A stretch of 61,660 bases of DNA from an uncultured Elusimicrobium sp. (lineage in GTDB: Bacteria; Elusimicrobiota; Elusimicrobia; Elusimicrobiales; Elusimicrobiaceae), in assembly GCA_902766765.1 (NCBI GenBank), contig CACXER010000007.1:1-61660 (forward strand). Direction: 5' to 3'. Both the position numbers and the translations under genes were made by a program. Under the pieces are notes generated by a model. It made no database searches. It was given only the letters and a program-made list of their open reading frames with translations, and was not told the DNA's origin. Shown piece after piece: positions 50,854-60,200 of the stretch (within the stretch, counting starts at the first letter, position 1; each line of letters opens with the position of its first letter).

Positions 50854-51541
50854 TTTCTTCCTCAGATTCCGGGGCGGCAGGCCGGTCAATGATGAGTACA
50901 AATTCGCCCTGCACCTTGGAGCGTGCGGACAAGTTTTTGATTAGTTCACTCGCGCTCCCGCGGAGCCATTCTTCATATACTTTGGAAAGTTCGCGCGCCA
51001 CTATCAGGGGCGTATTCTCGCCTAATGTTTTGGAAATCAATTCCAGCATTTTTATCACGCGGTAAGGTGACTCATAGAGTACCACCGGCACGTTTAACGT
51101 GTAGGCACTGGAAATGAGTTTAGCCGCCTTGCCGGGTTTGCGCGGCAAAAAACCTAAAAATGTAAAGGCACCGCCCGTAATGCCCGCACCGGCCAAGGCA
51201 CACGCCACCGCACTCGGGCCGGGCAGTGAGGAAACCCGGATACCCGCTTCCACCGCGTCTCTAACCAACTTCCAACCCGGGTCGGAAATGCACGGCGTAC
51301 CGCAATCGGAAACCAGAGCAGCCGTCTTGCCTCCTTTTAACATTTCCACACAACGCAAAATAGAACGGTCGTCATTTTCGTTATAGCGAACCGTCGGTTT
51401 GGAAATCGCAAAATGGGAAAGCAAAATCTGCGTACGGCGGGTATCCTCACAAAACACCACATCGGCGTTTTTGAGAACGTCCAAAGCACGCAAGGTTATA
51501 TCTTGTAAATTGCCAATCGGCGTCGGAACGATGTAGAGCAT
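50834..51541 (-). CDS. rsmI: 16S rRNA (cytidine-1402-2'-O) methyltransferase
   Basis: This 235-aa SAM enzyme shows the RsmI start LYIVPTPIGNLQDITLRAL, CEDTRRTQILLSHF, SDCGTPCISDPGW, the SLPGPSAVACALAGAG loop and GEFVLIID. The start at 51541 is where the family begins; the frame upstream is rejected. TATACT lies exactly 6 nt before the ATG with no ribosome site, so the mRNA is probably leaderless. It overlaps tsaC. Confidence 0.94.
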   Translation of the reverse strand: MLYIVPTPIGNLQDITLRALDVLKNADVVFCEDTRRTQILLSHFAISKPTVRYNENDDRSILRCVEMLKGGKTAALVSDCGTPCISDPGWKLVRDAVEAGIRVSSLPGPSAVACALAGAGITGGAFTFLGFLPRKPGKAAKLISSAYTLNVPVVLYESPYRVIKMLELISKTLGENTPLIVARELSKVYEEWLRGSASELIKNLSARSKVQGEFVLIIDRPAAPESEEENENPCF

Positions 51542-51547
51542 AGATAA

Positions 51548-51553
51548 AGTATA
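51548..51553 (-). promoter_or_regulatory. -10 box for leaderless rsmI
   Basis: On the minus strand TATACT is followed by TTATCT and the ATG. Confidence 0.5.
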
Positions 51554-51641
51554 TAAAATAATCACGAAAAACTGGACGCATTTAGTACAATATATAGTTG
51601 TTGCAAATACATTATTAAACAAAGAGGAAAACCCGAAAGAA

Positions 51642-53108
51642 ATGTCTAAAATTCTGTCCAAAATCAAATTAAACACGTTCGCCATCATTTTATCTATTTT
51701 GGCGATTGTGGCCGCGCTGACGTGGATTATTCCCTCCGGCGCTTATGACCGGACCGATGTAAACGGCCGTCTAGTTGTGGTAGCGGGAACGTATCACCGC
51801 GTCGCCGCTAATCCGCAAGGTTTGTTTGATTTATTAAAAGCACCCATAGAGGGCTTTAGCCGCACCGCCGAAGTAATCGTATTTTTACTCGTTATTGGCG
51901 GCGTACTAAGTATTGTTGAAAAAACGGGAGCGATTACTGCCGGCATTCAAGCCGCCAGCGGTTTTTTCCACCGTCATCCCAAATTACGTTTCTTGTTTAT
52001 TCCGCTGGGGGTAATCGTGTTTTCGCTCTGCGGTGCCACGTTTGGCATGTGCGAAGAAGCCCTCATCTTTGTTCCGATTTTCATCCCGCTTGCCTTGTCT
52101 TTAGGGTATGACTCGGCCCTCGGTACGGCCATTCCTTTTGTGGGGGCCGGCGTCGGGTTTGCCGCCGCATTTACCAACCCTTTTACCGTCGGGATTGCCC
52201 AAGGGATCGCGCAAGTGCCGCTTTATTCCGGCTTGGGCTACCGCTTGATTATTTGGGTCATTTGCACTTCGGTCATCATCACGTGGTTGAGTCTGTATGC
52301 GCGCCGCATTCGCAAAGATCCTACCAAAAGTTTGACCTATGAATTTGATACAGAAAAACGGAAAGAATTAAAACTCAGCCAAACCGAAATGCATATGACG
52401 CGCCGCCAAAAATGGGTGCTCGTGGCTTTTGGGTTAGGAATGGCCGGGCTCATCATCGGCGTACTCAAACCGCAAGTGTGCGCGTTTATCCACCGCACCT
52501 GGGGCATTGATTTAATGACGATGCTTAAACTGGAAGATTCCGGTTGGTACATCACCGAAATTGCCGCTTGGTTTTTAGGAGTCGGTTTTGTATGTGGCAT
52601 TTTGGGCAAAATGAAAATGCAAAAATTCAGCGATGCGTTCTTTGACGGCGTACGCAGCATGGCCGAAATTGCTATGCTGCTTTGTTTTGCGCAAGCCATT
52701 GTGATTGTAGCCAACAACGGACATATCTTGGACACCATTTTAGAAGCCATGTCCAGCGCTATCAAACACTTGCACCCGATTTGCGCGTCGTGGGCGGCCA
52801 TGATGTTGCAAACGGTCATAGACTTTTTTATCCCGTCCGGTTCGGGCAAGGCCGTGCTGACAATGCCGATTTTGGCTCCGCTGGCTGACCTGATCGGTAT
52901 TACTCGGCAGACGATGGTCTTGGCTTTCCAGTTAGGAGGCAGTTGGATGAATATGGTAATCCCCACCGACCCGGTAACTATTGCCGCTATCGGCTTTGCA
53001 CGCATTGCCTATCCGAAATGGCTTAAATGGATGTTGCCGCTGCTGATTACGATGTATTTACTCTCGTTCCTACTGCTCATTCCGCCGTATTTTATGAAAT
53101 GGCAGTAA
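51642..53108 (+). CDS. YfcC-family (C4-dicarboxylate/arginine-type) membrane carrier
   Basis: This 488-aa protein has about 12 membrane helices. It has LTWIIPSGAYDRTD at the start, FGMCEEALIFVPIFIPLA, and the late FFIPSGSGKAVLTMPILAPL hairpin, the pattern of YfcC/ArcD-like carriers of the ion transporter superfamily. YfcC and relatives carry small acids or amino acids in anaerobes; the substrate is unknown. A weak AGGA lies well upstream of the ATG. Confidence 0.85.
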   Translation: MSKILSKIKLNTFAIILSILAIVAALTWIIPSGAYDRTDVNGRLVVVAGTYHRVAANPQGLFDLLKAPIEGFSRTAEVIVFLLVIGGVLSIVEKTGAITAGIQAASGFFHRHPKLRFLFIPLGVIVFSLCGATFGMCEEALIFVPIFIPLALSLGYDSALGTAIPFVGAGVGFAAAFTNPFTVGIAQGIAQVPLYSGLGYRLIIWVICTSVIITWLSLYARRIRKDPTKSLTYEFDTEKRKELKLSQTEMHMTRRQKWVLVAFGLGMAGLIIGVLKPQVCAFIHRTWGIDLMTMLKLEDSGWYITEIAAWFLGVGFVCGILGKMKMQKFSDAFFDGVRSMAEIAMLLCFAQAIVIVANNGHILDTILEAMSSAIKHLHPICASWAAMMLQTVIDFFIPSGSGKAVLTMPILAPLADLIGITRQTMVLAFQLGGSWMNMVIPTDPVTIAAIGFARIAYPKWLKWMLPLLITMYLLSFLLLIPPYFMKWQ

Positions 53109-53140
53109 ATACGCCGTTGACATCGTTTATTTAGTAAAAT

Positions 53141-53176
53141 AAAAGAAGCCCGATGGATAAAACCAGGGCTTCTTTT
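53141..53176 (+). terminator. Terminator after the YfcC-like gene / leader hairpin of the symporter gene
   Basis: AAAAGAAGCCC/GGGCTTCTTTT with a 14-nt loop. A TTGACA at 53117-53122 lies upstream of it, so a second transcript might start inside and carry this hairpin in its leader, 5 bp before the next ATG. Confidence 0.75.
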
Positions 53177-53181
53177 AAATT

Positions 53182-54609
53182 ATGCTCAATGAACTGAAAA
53201 CAATTTCATATTTTCATACGGCCGATTGGATTGTATTCGGAATTGTGGTATTAGCAATCGCAGCCGCGGCAGCGTACGGACATATTCGTTTACGTCATAC
53301 CGAACAACAAGACAAACTTTCCGCTTTAGATTATTTGCTCATGGGCCGCCAACTCACTTTGCCCCTCTTTGTGGCCACGTTGGTAGCCACCTGGTATGGG
53401 GGCATCTTCGGCGTCAATGAAATCACGTTTAATTATGGGATTTTCAACTTTGTTACCCAGGGCATCTTTTGGTATGTCGCCTATTTGATTTTCGCCTTTT
53501 TTATCGCTGATAAAATTGCTCGTTATAATTCCATGACGTTGCCCGATTTGACCGAACACATGTTTGGTTCCAAATCCGCTAAAGTATCCGCCGTTTTTAC
53601 GTTTCTGTATGTCACTCCCGTAGCGTACGTGCTAAGTATAGGACTGTTTTTACACATGGTTTTTGGAATGGACGTTTTACTGGGAATGATTGTAGGCACT
53701 TTATTTACTTGTTTGTATACGGCCTGGGGAGGATTCCGCTCAGTCGTATTTTCGGACTTTGTCCAATTTATTGTGATGTGTTCTGCCGTGTTGTTGGTAG
53801 TGGTTTTTTCTGTAAGCGTGTTTGGCGGGATGTCCTTTTTAAAAGCCAATTTGCCCCCCTCTCATTTTACATTAACGGGCGGAAACTCGTGGACAAGCAC
53901 ATTTGTGTGGGGATTTATCGCTCTAGCCACTTTGATCAATCCCAGTTTCTACCAATGTTGTTTCGCGGCTAAAAGCCCGCGGGTAGTAAAATGGGGGCTT
54001 CTCATTTCTACCGTCATTTGGTTCTGTTTTGATATTTGCACGACGGCCGGTTCCCTCTATGCACGGGCTTTGTTGCCGCACGCCGAGCCCCGGCAGGCTT
54101 ACTTTTATTATTCCATACAACTATTGCCGGTGGGACTGCGCGGATTCTTTGTGGCAGGCATTTTGTCTATTATTCTATCTACCCTTAACTCGTTTTTATT
54201 CATTGCCTCCAACACGTTGAGTTTCGATTTGCTGCGCAAACGATTCAAAAATATCGTTCTTTCCAACCGTATTTGTATCTTTGTGGTAGGCGCAGTGTCT
54301 ATTATGCTGGCGCAATTATTTCACGGAAGTTTTAAAGAAATTTGGTTGGTTGTGGGTTCGTATTTTTCGGCTTGTTTACTCATTCCAATTCTTATGGGGT
54401 ACCTATATCCCGGACGTATCAGCGACAAACTATTTACCATTTCGTCCTTAGTCAGTGCCGCAGTAATGACGGTGTGGTACGTGCTGGTGCCCGACCAATG
54501 GTTGGACGTCATGGATCCCTTTTATATCGGCGTACTCACCAGTTTAATTATCCTGGTCAGTTGTAGGAGCAAACGTGAAAACATTTCCTCACGCATTATT
54601 GATCGGTAA
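53182..54609 (+). CDS. Sodium:solute symporter (SSS family)
   Basis: This 475-aa protein has about 13 membrane helices. SALDYLLMGRQLTLPLF, then VATWYGGIFGVNE, and the SILSTLNSFLFIASNTLSFDL segment near 330 are the SSS core. It takes up a small solute with Na+. It overlaps the thiamine pyrophosphokinase gene by 35 bp, which suggests thiamine or a precursor as the substrate; this is inference. No ribosome site is visible before the ATG. Confidence 0.85.
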   Translation: MLNELKTISYFHTADWIVFGIVVLAIAAAAAYGHIRLRHTEQQDKLSALDYLLMGRQLTLPLFVATLVATWYGGIFGVNEITFNYGIFNFVTQGIFWYVAYLIFAFFIADKIARYNSMTLPDLTEHMFGSKSAKVSAVFTFLYVTPVAYVLSIGLFLHMVFGMDVLLGMIVGTLFTCLYTAWGGFRSVVFSDFVQFIVMCSAVLLVVVFSVSVFGGMSFLKANLPPSHFTLTGGNSWTSTFVWGFIALATLINPSFYQCCFAAKSPRVVKWGLLISTVIWFCFDICTTAGSLYARALLPHAEPRQAYFYYSIQLLPVGLRGFFVAGILSIILSTLNSFLFIASNTLSFDLLRKRFKNIVLSNRICIFVVGAVSIMLAQLFHGSFKEIWLVVGSYFSACLLIPILMGYLYPGRISDKLFTISSLVSAAVMTVWYVLVPDQWLDVMDPFYIGVLTSLIILVSCRSKRENISSRIIDR

Positions 54610-55207
54610 CGGGCCGGACGTTTCCCCTCGTTTACTACGCACCTTAGCCCGGCAAGCCGATTTTATCTTAGCCGCCGACGGCGGGGCCAATATCGCCCAA
54701 AAAGCCAACGTGCGCCCCCATACTATTATTGGCGATTTTGATTCCGTTACTACCGCCACTCGCCGACAATTTTCTACAGTTCAGTGGGTTTTTGTAGATA
54801 ACCAAAACAATACTGACTTGCAAAAAGCGCTTGATTTTTTGCTGGCCCGCGGTTACAAAACGTGCACGTTAGTCGGCTTTATGGGCGGACGATTGGATTT
54901 TACTTTGGGTAACGCCTTAGCCTTGTTACCGTATGCTAAAAAAATGGACCTCAAAATGATTGGAGAGGGCTGGCAATTATTCCCCGTTTGCAGCCGACGC
55001 ACGTTCCACGCTAAAGTAGGAGCACGCGTGAGTTTACTGCCACTGACCCGATGTACAGATGTCTGTTTAACCGGATTTCAATTTCCGTTACAAAAAGCCC
55101 GATTGCTACCGGGCACCACACGTACGTTAAGTAATCAAGTTTCTCGCCCTCAATGTACCATTTCGCTGACCCGCGGCACATTACTTGTTTATCTGGAAAC
55201 GAAATAG
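54575..55207 (+). CDS. Thiamine pyrophosphokinase
   Basis: This 210-aa enzyme starts at GTG with TAGGAG upstream. Core motifs: LAADGGANIAQ, IIGDFDSVT, NNTDLQKALDFLL and VGFMGGRLDFTLGN, as in TPK/ThiN. It turns thiamine into thiamine diphosphate, the cofactor of the transketolase encoded at 27 kb. The C-terminal substrate-binding part is short but present. Confidence 0.9.
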   Translation: MKTFPHALLIGNGPDVSPRLLRTLARQADFILAADGGANIAQKANVRPHTIIGDFDSVTTATRRQFSTVQWVFVDNQNNTDLQKALDFLLARGYKTCTLVGFMGGRLDFTLGNALALLPYAKKMDLKMIGEGWQLFPVCSRRTFHAKVGARVSLLPLTRCTDVCLTGFQFPLQKARLLPGTTRTLSNQVSRPQCTISLTRGTLLVYLETK

Positions 55208-55326
55208 TCCCATTTTCTCGTAGGCCTTTTTTCTAATTTTTTTGGGTCCTTTGACCCTGTTTTTACCAATATCATTTTTTCCATAATTAAGGTATCAGTT
55301 TTTGTAAACTCAAGGAGAAAACGAAA

Positions 55327-56574
55327 ATGAAATTCTATCGTGCTCAAATTAAACACTTACTTTTAATGGCGTTTATTATGTCTTGCTTGGTGCCGGCCGC
55401 GGCTCAAATGCCTAGGCATCCGAAACCCAAACCAAAACCAGGGACTCATACGCCGGGCAGACCGGTCAAGTCCAAAAAAGCCCCGAAAAAACATAAAAAA
55501 TCGTCCGCGACACCCGTAGCGAACAAAACGCATACACCGAACAACTACTTGACTTCCTCTGGAGAAAATGCCGGGATTGTCGCTGATAATACCAGCATGA
55601 ATCACATTAATTTGGCCTCCACCATTACGCGCGGTGTGCAAATACACCGCTCGGCCATACGAGACCTTTCCGAAGCCGCACAAATCGGCCTCAGCCCCGT
55701 ACAGCAACAACCACTCCCAGTACAAATTCAACAAACTATTGAATTTGCGCTCAAACCGTTGCTCAAGAAAGAAAACACCTGGAACGAACAACAACGGTTT
55801 ATGACAAATATGTTCCGAACCCACGATGTCTCTTACTGGTTCTCCCTGAGTGATGCTTTTTTGGAAACGGGAGTTCCCGTGCAAGATGTATTGGCGGTAT
55901 CCTTGCCATATGCGCCCGTAGTTGGCCATGTGCTTGGTGTTACGCCGGAGTCAACGACGTTAGCCAAAGAATTAGCCCAAAAACGCGAACTTTACCTGTA
56001 TCCTCAAACGGTATTAGTGGTGGCACGCACGATACAACAGGAACCCAAAGCCATCAATGATATGTTACTTCAAGCGGTAGCCAATCAAAGTTTAGATTCC
56101 GCGGGGAAACTAGTTGATGTTTTTCAAGCAGACCCCAATTATGCCTTCCAACATTATTTCTCTTTTGATATATGGCATGATTATGGATTTAGTAATGAGG
56201 CAGTAAAATTTTTATTAGATAATCAGGCTGACGTAAATCAAGAAGTGTTTGATTCTTTTACCAAGCCAACCAACACGCGGGCGATTCACCAAGTGGTACA
56301 TTACAATGCATTTGAACTGTTACACATGCTTAAAAATCGCGGCGCAGATATCAACGCTCCCGATGGCCATGGGAATACTGCCTTGCACTTAGCCGTAGAA
56401 CGCTTAGATGCGTTGATGGTGGAAAATCTGATTTCTGCCGGGGCACGGCCCGATATTGCTAACCGCGCGGGACTCACCCCCAGACAGTTGTTTAAACAAC
56501 GCACACGTAGACACTGGCAATTAAAGCCCAATCAAAAAGTAAGTGCCCAACGTATTAAAAAAGCACTCAACTAA
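55327..56574 (+). CDS. Secreted ankyrin-repeat protein
   Basis: This 415-aa protein has a signal peptide (LLLMAFIMSCLVPAAAQ), a Lys/Pro-rich segment (about 28-65), a helical middle part of unknown fold, and ankyrin repeats at the end (about 315-395, with DGHGNTALHLAVERLDALMV and AGARPDIANRAGLTPRQLF). The repeats would bind a protein partner in the periplasm or outside. Ankyrin secreted proteins are common in host-linked bacteria. Own terminator. Confidence 0.82.
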   Translation: MKFYRAQIKHLLLMAFIMSCLVPAAAQMPRHPKPKPKPGTHTPGRPVKSKKAPKKHKKSSATPVANKTHTPNNYLTSSGENAGIVADNTSMNHINLASTITRGVQIHRSAIRDLSEAAQIGLSPVQQQPLPVQIQQTIEFALKPLLKKENTWNEQQRFMTNMFRTHDVSYWFSLSDAFLETGVPVQDVLAVSLPYAPVVGHVLGVTPESTTLAKELAQKRELYLYPQTVLVVARTIQQEPKAINDMLLQAVANQSLDSAGKLVDVFQADPNYAFQHYFSFDIWHDYGFSNEAVKFLLDNQADVNQEVFDSFTKPTNTRAIHQVVHYNAFELLHMLKNRGADINAPDGHGNTALHLAVERLDALMVENLISAGARPDIANRAGLTPRQLFKQRTRRHWQLKPNQKVSAQRIKKALN

Positions 56575-56580
56575 TTCATA

Positions 56581-56610
56581 ATCCCCGATCAATCGATCGG
56601 GGATTTTTTT
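56581..56610 (+). terminator. Terminator of the ankyrin gene
   Basis: ATCCCCGATC/GATCGGGGAT with an AATC loop followed by TTTTTTT. Confidence 0.92.
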
Positions 56611-56613
56611 GCC

Positions 56614-58164
56614 TTATTTTTGACGGGATAATTTCTTGTATAACTTCTCAGCCGCGGGCCAGCCACTGCGGGCTTTTTCCAAGTACGTTCGGGCTTCTTC
56701 CAAACGGCCTTGCTGATAATATAACACACCGATATGGTAAGCAATTTCGGGATATTTTTCCAACGTGTCCGGCGAAAAGGAAAGCAAAATATTCTCAGCC
56801 GCCTTTAGATTACCCTGCTTTACATACACCCAGCCCAACGTGTCTTGAAACGACACATCTTGCGGAACCGCCGCTAACGCGCGCGTAATATATTCTTGCG
56901 CTTCCTCCAGCCGCGTTTCACGCTCAGCCAAACTATACGCCCACAAATTGAGCGCTGCCGCATATTGAGGTTGTTGGGAAAGAATGATCTGAAGTTGTTG
57001 CTCCATCTCTTTATATTTTTTCAAACTTTCCAGCGCATACGCATAATGTAACCGTGCGTCGGTATATTCGGGGCGTTCATCCACTAATTTACCAAAAACA
57101 CGTGCGGCTCGTTTAAACTCTTTTGCATCGTTAAGAAGTAGTCCATAATAAAATGCCACTTCCACATTGCCCTCAAAACGTTTATAAGCCGCCTCTAATG
57201 TACGCAAACTTTCTTCCGGTTGGCCCATTTTTTGTTGTAAAAACGCCACCTGAATTTGATGCGCCGCGTTGGTAGCATAATCGGACCCATCTTGCAAATA
57301 CGTGATGGCCTTTTCGAAATCACCCTTTTGCTCTGCCAACATAGAGAGAAAATAATTGGAAGCCGGATCCCCGTTATCGTGGGCTTTGGCTTTTAAAAAA
57401 TATTCCTCTGCTTTGCCCGTATCTTGCACCACCACAAATACAGCCGCCATACGCGAAAAAATACCGGCACTGCCGTATCCCATTTTTTCTAATTCTTCAA
57501 ACTCATGCAGCATCAAAAAATATTGAGAGGTCTTCTCGTAAATTCCTCCCTTGGCCAGTCGGGGGGCGGGGTCAGCCGGATCGGCTTTAACGGCTTTATC
57601 TAAAAACGTTAACGCCTTTTGAAACTGATGGCGGCGAGCATATAACTTACCGATTTGCGTATAGGCCTGGGCAGCAATTTCCGAACGGTCATGCGCCATT
57701 TTTTCCAATGTTTCTATCGTTTTTGGCTCATCATACGCCGATAATAGTACCAAATACCGGTAGGCAATTTCGCTATCTTCCGGGGCTAAGGCAAAGGCCT
57801 TTTCATAGGCCGACAGCGCTTCTTGCATATTTTTCTTTTGGGCCTGATAAGCGGCGTATACAACAAAATCTTCTGCTTCGTTTTCACCATCTTGGATATA
57901 GGAAATATACGGATCGGCAAGTTCCGGTTTATTCATGGCAACCGCCGATTCTACCAACAACCGCCGCAAATATTTGGAGTCCGGCTCGTATTCAAGCGCT
58001 TGTTGCAACGAGGCAAACGCCCGCGGCGCATCGTTTTGATAAACATAAATGGCTTCTAAAAACGAATTAAATAGTTGTGCTTCCCGTTTCCCTTCTTCGC
58101 TAATTTCCAGCGCGAACACCGGGACGGTTGCCAACAAATACAATCCCAACACAATTTTTTTCAT
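56614..58164 (-). CDS. Exported TPR-repeat protein
   Basis: This 516-aa protein has a signal peptide (MKKIVLGLYLLATVPVFA), then about 12 tetratricopeptide units (for example AYEKAFALAPEDSEIAYRYL and ALTFLDKAVKADPADPAPRL). It probably scaffolds envelope complexes; such proteins in this phylum often go with pili or outer-membrane assembly, but nothing here fixes it. The start overlaps the rimI stop (ATGA). Last gene of the operon that starts with the radical SAM gene. Confidence 0.82.
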   Translation of the reverse strand: MKKIVLGLYLLATVPVFALEISEEGKREAQLFNSFLEAIYVYQNDAPRAFASLQQALEYEPDSKYLRRLLVESAVAMNKPELADPYISYIQDGENEAEDFVVYAAYQAQKKNMQEALSAYEKAFALAPEDSEIAYRYLVLLSAYDEPKTIETLEKMAHDRSEIAAQAYTQIGKLYARRHQFQKALTFLDKAVKADPADPAPRLAKGGIYEKTSQYFLMLHEFEELEKMGYGSAGIFSRMAAVFVVVQDTGKAEEYFLKAKAHDNGDPASNYFLSMLAEQKGDFEKAITYLQDGSDYATNAAHQIQVAFLQQKMGQPEESLRTLEAAYKRFEGNVEVAFYYGLLLNDAKEFKRAARVFGKLVDERPEYTDARLHYAYALESLKKYKEMEQQLQIILSQQPQYAAALNLWAYSLAERETRLEEAQEYITRALAAVPQDVSFQDTLGWVYVKQGNLKAAENILLSFSPDTLEKYPEIAYHIGVLYYQQGRLEEARTYLEKARSGWPAAEKLYKKLSRQK

Positions 58165-58595
58165 ACTGTTTTCCCGAGTAGTAACGCATCTTCGTTACCG
58201 GCATAAAAATTTTTTCGCACACCTACCTGTACAAACCCCGCCTGCTCATAGAGTTTAACGGCAGGGACATTATGCACGCCGACTTCTAACGTAATTTGCC
58301 CCCCACCTTGAGCACGTACCCATGCCAATGCTTGGTCCATCAGGGCGCGTCCGATACCACGTCGTAACGAAGTAGCAAGTACTCCCACATTTAGAATTTC
58401 ACCTACTCCGGCCACAAATCGCAATGCCAGAAACCCTACAATCTGTCCGTTTTCTTCCGCACACCAAATCCGAGCCGAGGCTTCCGCCAGTTCCGTCTTC
58501 CACCCGTTTTCCTTCCACTGAGCACAACGTGGCTGTCCGGCTTCTATAGTGGCCAGCGCAGGCACATCGGCAAGTACGGCAGGACGAAAAATCAT
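58161..58595 (-). CDS. rimI: RimI-like ribosomal protein N-acetyltransferase
   Basis: This 144-aa GNAT enzyme has the acetyl-CoA loop VLATSLRRGIGRALMDQAL and the LEVGVHNVPAVKLYEQAGF end. In many bacteria rimI follows tsaB, as here (ATGA overlap). It acetylates the N-terminus of S18 and perhaps others. Confidence 0.88.
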   Translation of the reverse strand: MIFRPAVLADVPALATIEAGQPRCAQWKENGWKTELAEASARIWCAEENGQIVGFLALRFVAGVGEILNVGVLATSLRRGIGRALMDQALAWVRAQGGGQITLEVGVHNVPAVKLYEQAGFVQVGVRKNFYAGNEDALLLGKTV

Positions 58596-59287
58596 TTAGG
58601 AGTAATCAGTTCAAAACGCGCGGGCTTTAGATATAACGGTTCTAACGCGTCTTGCTTTAGTAATTCATCTTGCGCTAGCGCCAACAATGTTTGCGGACGT
58701 ACCCGACAATCGGCCGCGGCGGCTAACGGATATTTATTTTCGGTGAGTTCGGCGAGCGAATCCCCGTTTTTGTCGGTACCTGCCAACAATAACGGAGCCG
58801 GATAATCAGCCAAACGCGTGAGCAATTCTTCACGAGAAAGCCACATCGGTTGACTATTTTTCTCATCAAAAATCTGCAGGAAATATTCCTCGCGAAACGC
58901 GTGCAATACAACTCCCAACACACCGGACGGATAAGACTTTATAAAGCGTCTATAGACGGCTGAAACAACAACTTGCCGACGTAAAATTTCAAACAAAGTG
59001 GCTCCGTACACTTCGGCTTGGTTTAGGTATTTCATCATAGAGGCAAACGTAAGCGCAATGCGTATTCCCGTAAAACGACCCGGGCCGCGCACGATACAGA
59101 TTTTCTTTACATCTTGTAATTGAGCCCCGCCGGCAGCCAACGTACGCTGCATCAACGGAAACAACAAGCGCTCTTGCTTGATTCCTTTTTGACGGCGGGC
59201 TAATTTTTTTGCAGGGGTTTGCGCTGCCACCAAGAGTGGCGAGCCCGACGTATCTAACCCTAAAATGACGGTTTTACCGCTTTGCAT
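58592..59287 (-). CDS. tsaB: TsaB, t6A complex subunit
   Basis: This 231-aa ASKHA-fold protein has VILGLDTSGSPLLVAAQT at the start and the KICIVRGPGRFTGIRIALT loop typical of TsaB. It has lost kinase activity in the family and supports TsaD in t6A formation. The start MQSGKT has GGAGG upstream; it overlaps tsaE by 28 bp and rimI by 4 bp. Confidence 0.9.
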   Translation of the reverse strand: MQSGKTVILGLDTSGSPLLVAAQTPAKKLARRQKGIKQERLLFPLMQRTLAAGGAQLQDVKKICIVRGPGRFTGIRIALTFASMMKYLNQAEVYGATLFEILRRQVVVSAVYRRFIKSYPSGVLGVVLHAFREEYFLQIFDEKNSQPMWLSREELLTRLADYPAPLLLAGTDKNGDSLAELTENKYPLAAAADCRVRPQTLLALAQDELLKQDALEPLYLKPARFELITPK

Positions 59288-59742
59288 AACGCCTCCAAAC
59301 ATACGTCCGATACACGCCCGAATGAAGCTAATTTAATGATCCGTTTATCCCCTTGTTGTAACACAAAATCCATTTCTAAACGGTCTCTGGGCAACATGGC
59401 GGCTATCGGGTCGGGCCATTCGGCCAAGATAATGGCTTGTTCATCTTCTAACATTTCTTCAAAACCTAAATTAAACACTTCGCCTTCTTCCAAACGGAAT
59501 AAATCAATGTGAAATAAGCAGCGATTTTTGTTCTGATATTTTTTCATTAAACTGAAACTGGCACTTGTGGGCGAACTTTTGAGTCCAAGTGCACCGGCAA
59601 TCCCTTTAACAAAAACTGTTTTCCCCGCGCCAATGGGGCCACGCAAAAAGATAATTTCTCCCCCCTGCAAAGCGCGCGCAAAATGCGCCGCTATTGCCAG
59701 CGTTTCTTCACGAGAAGACGTAGTAATTTGGGCTGTTTTCAT
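59260..59742 (-). CDS. tsaE: TsaE, t6A complex ATPase
   Basis: This 160-aa protein has a Walker A (GPIGAGKT, 35-42), the SPTSASFSLMKKY switch, and HIDLFRLEEGEVFNLGFEE, as in the TsaE/YjeE family. It drives turnover of the TsaBCDE complex. Its ATG shares one base with the stop of the upstream gene (TAATG). Confidence 0.94.
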   Translation of the reverse strand: MKTAQITTSSREETLAIAAHFARALQGGEIIFLRGPIGAGKTVFVKGIAGALGLKSSPTSASFSLMKKYQNKNRCLFHIDLFRLEEGEVFNLGFEEMLEDEQAIILAEWPDPIAAMLPRDRLEMDFVLQQGDKRIIKLASFGRVSDVCLEALCKAVKPSF

Positions 59743-60200
59743 TATTTCACCGTTTTAATACATACGGTACGGCCATCAATAACTTGGCGGTCCTCGTTCA
59801 TCGGGTCCAACACATCATCACCGTCCACGACAAACACATACTTATATTCTCCCGCCGTCAACGCCACCGAAGTTTCAAAATATCCTTTGCGGTATGCTTT
59901 GAGTTCAATAGGGTCTTGCCCCCAACGGTTAAAATCAGCTGCCAGTTCCACTTTTTTGGCTCCGGGAACCGTAAGATAAAATTTACGATATTTCACTTCC
60001 GTATCGTAGGGAAGCGGACGAGGTTTTTGGCGTACTTGCAAACTATCTTTACTCAGCGGAGCAATCGAAGCGGTATTTTCTATAGCGCTGGCGGCGTATT
60101 CATAGTAATCCGATGCTACCGCAAAAAACCACGTCAGCATAAATACCATTAAAAACAGAAAGAATGCAAACAACACACCCGGTTGTTTAGTCTTGGACAT
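59742..60200 (-). CDS. Membrane-anchored glycogen-binding-like (AMPK/CBM48) domain protein
   Basis: This 152-aa protein has an N-terminal membrane helix (VLFAFFLFLMVFMLTWFFAV), a linker, then an early-set domain of the AMPK/CBM48 kind (about 72-152: FYLTVPGAKKVELAADFNRW, then GYFETSVALTAGEYKYVFVV and DGDDVLDP). Such domains bind glycogen or act as protein modules. By topology the domain faces the periplasm. It lies inside the t6A operon; the reason is unclear. Confidence 0.82.
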   Translation of the reverse strand: MSKTKQPGVLFAFFLFLMVFMLTWFFAVASDYYEYAASAIENTASIAPLSKDSLQVRQKPRPLPYDTEVKYRKFYLTVPGAKKVELAADFNRWGQDPIELKAYRKGYFETSVALTAGEYKYVFVVDGDDVLDPMNEDRQVIDGRTVCIKTVK

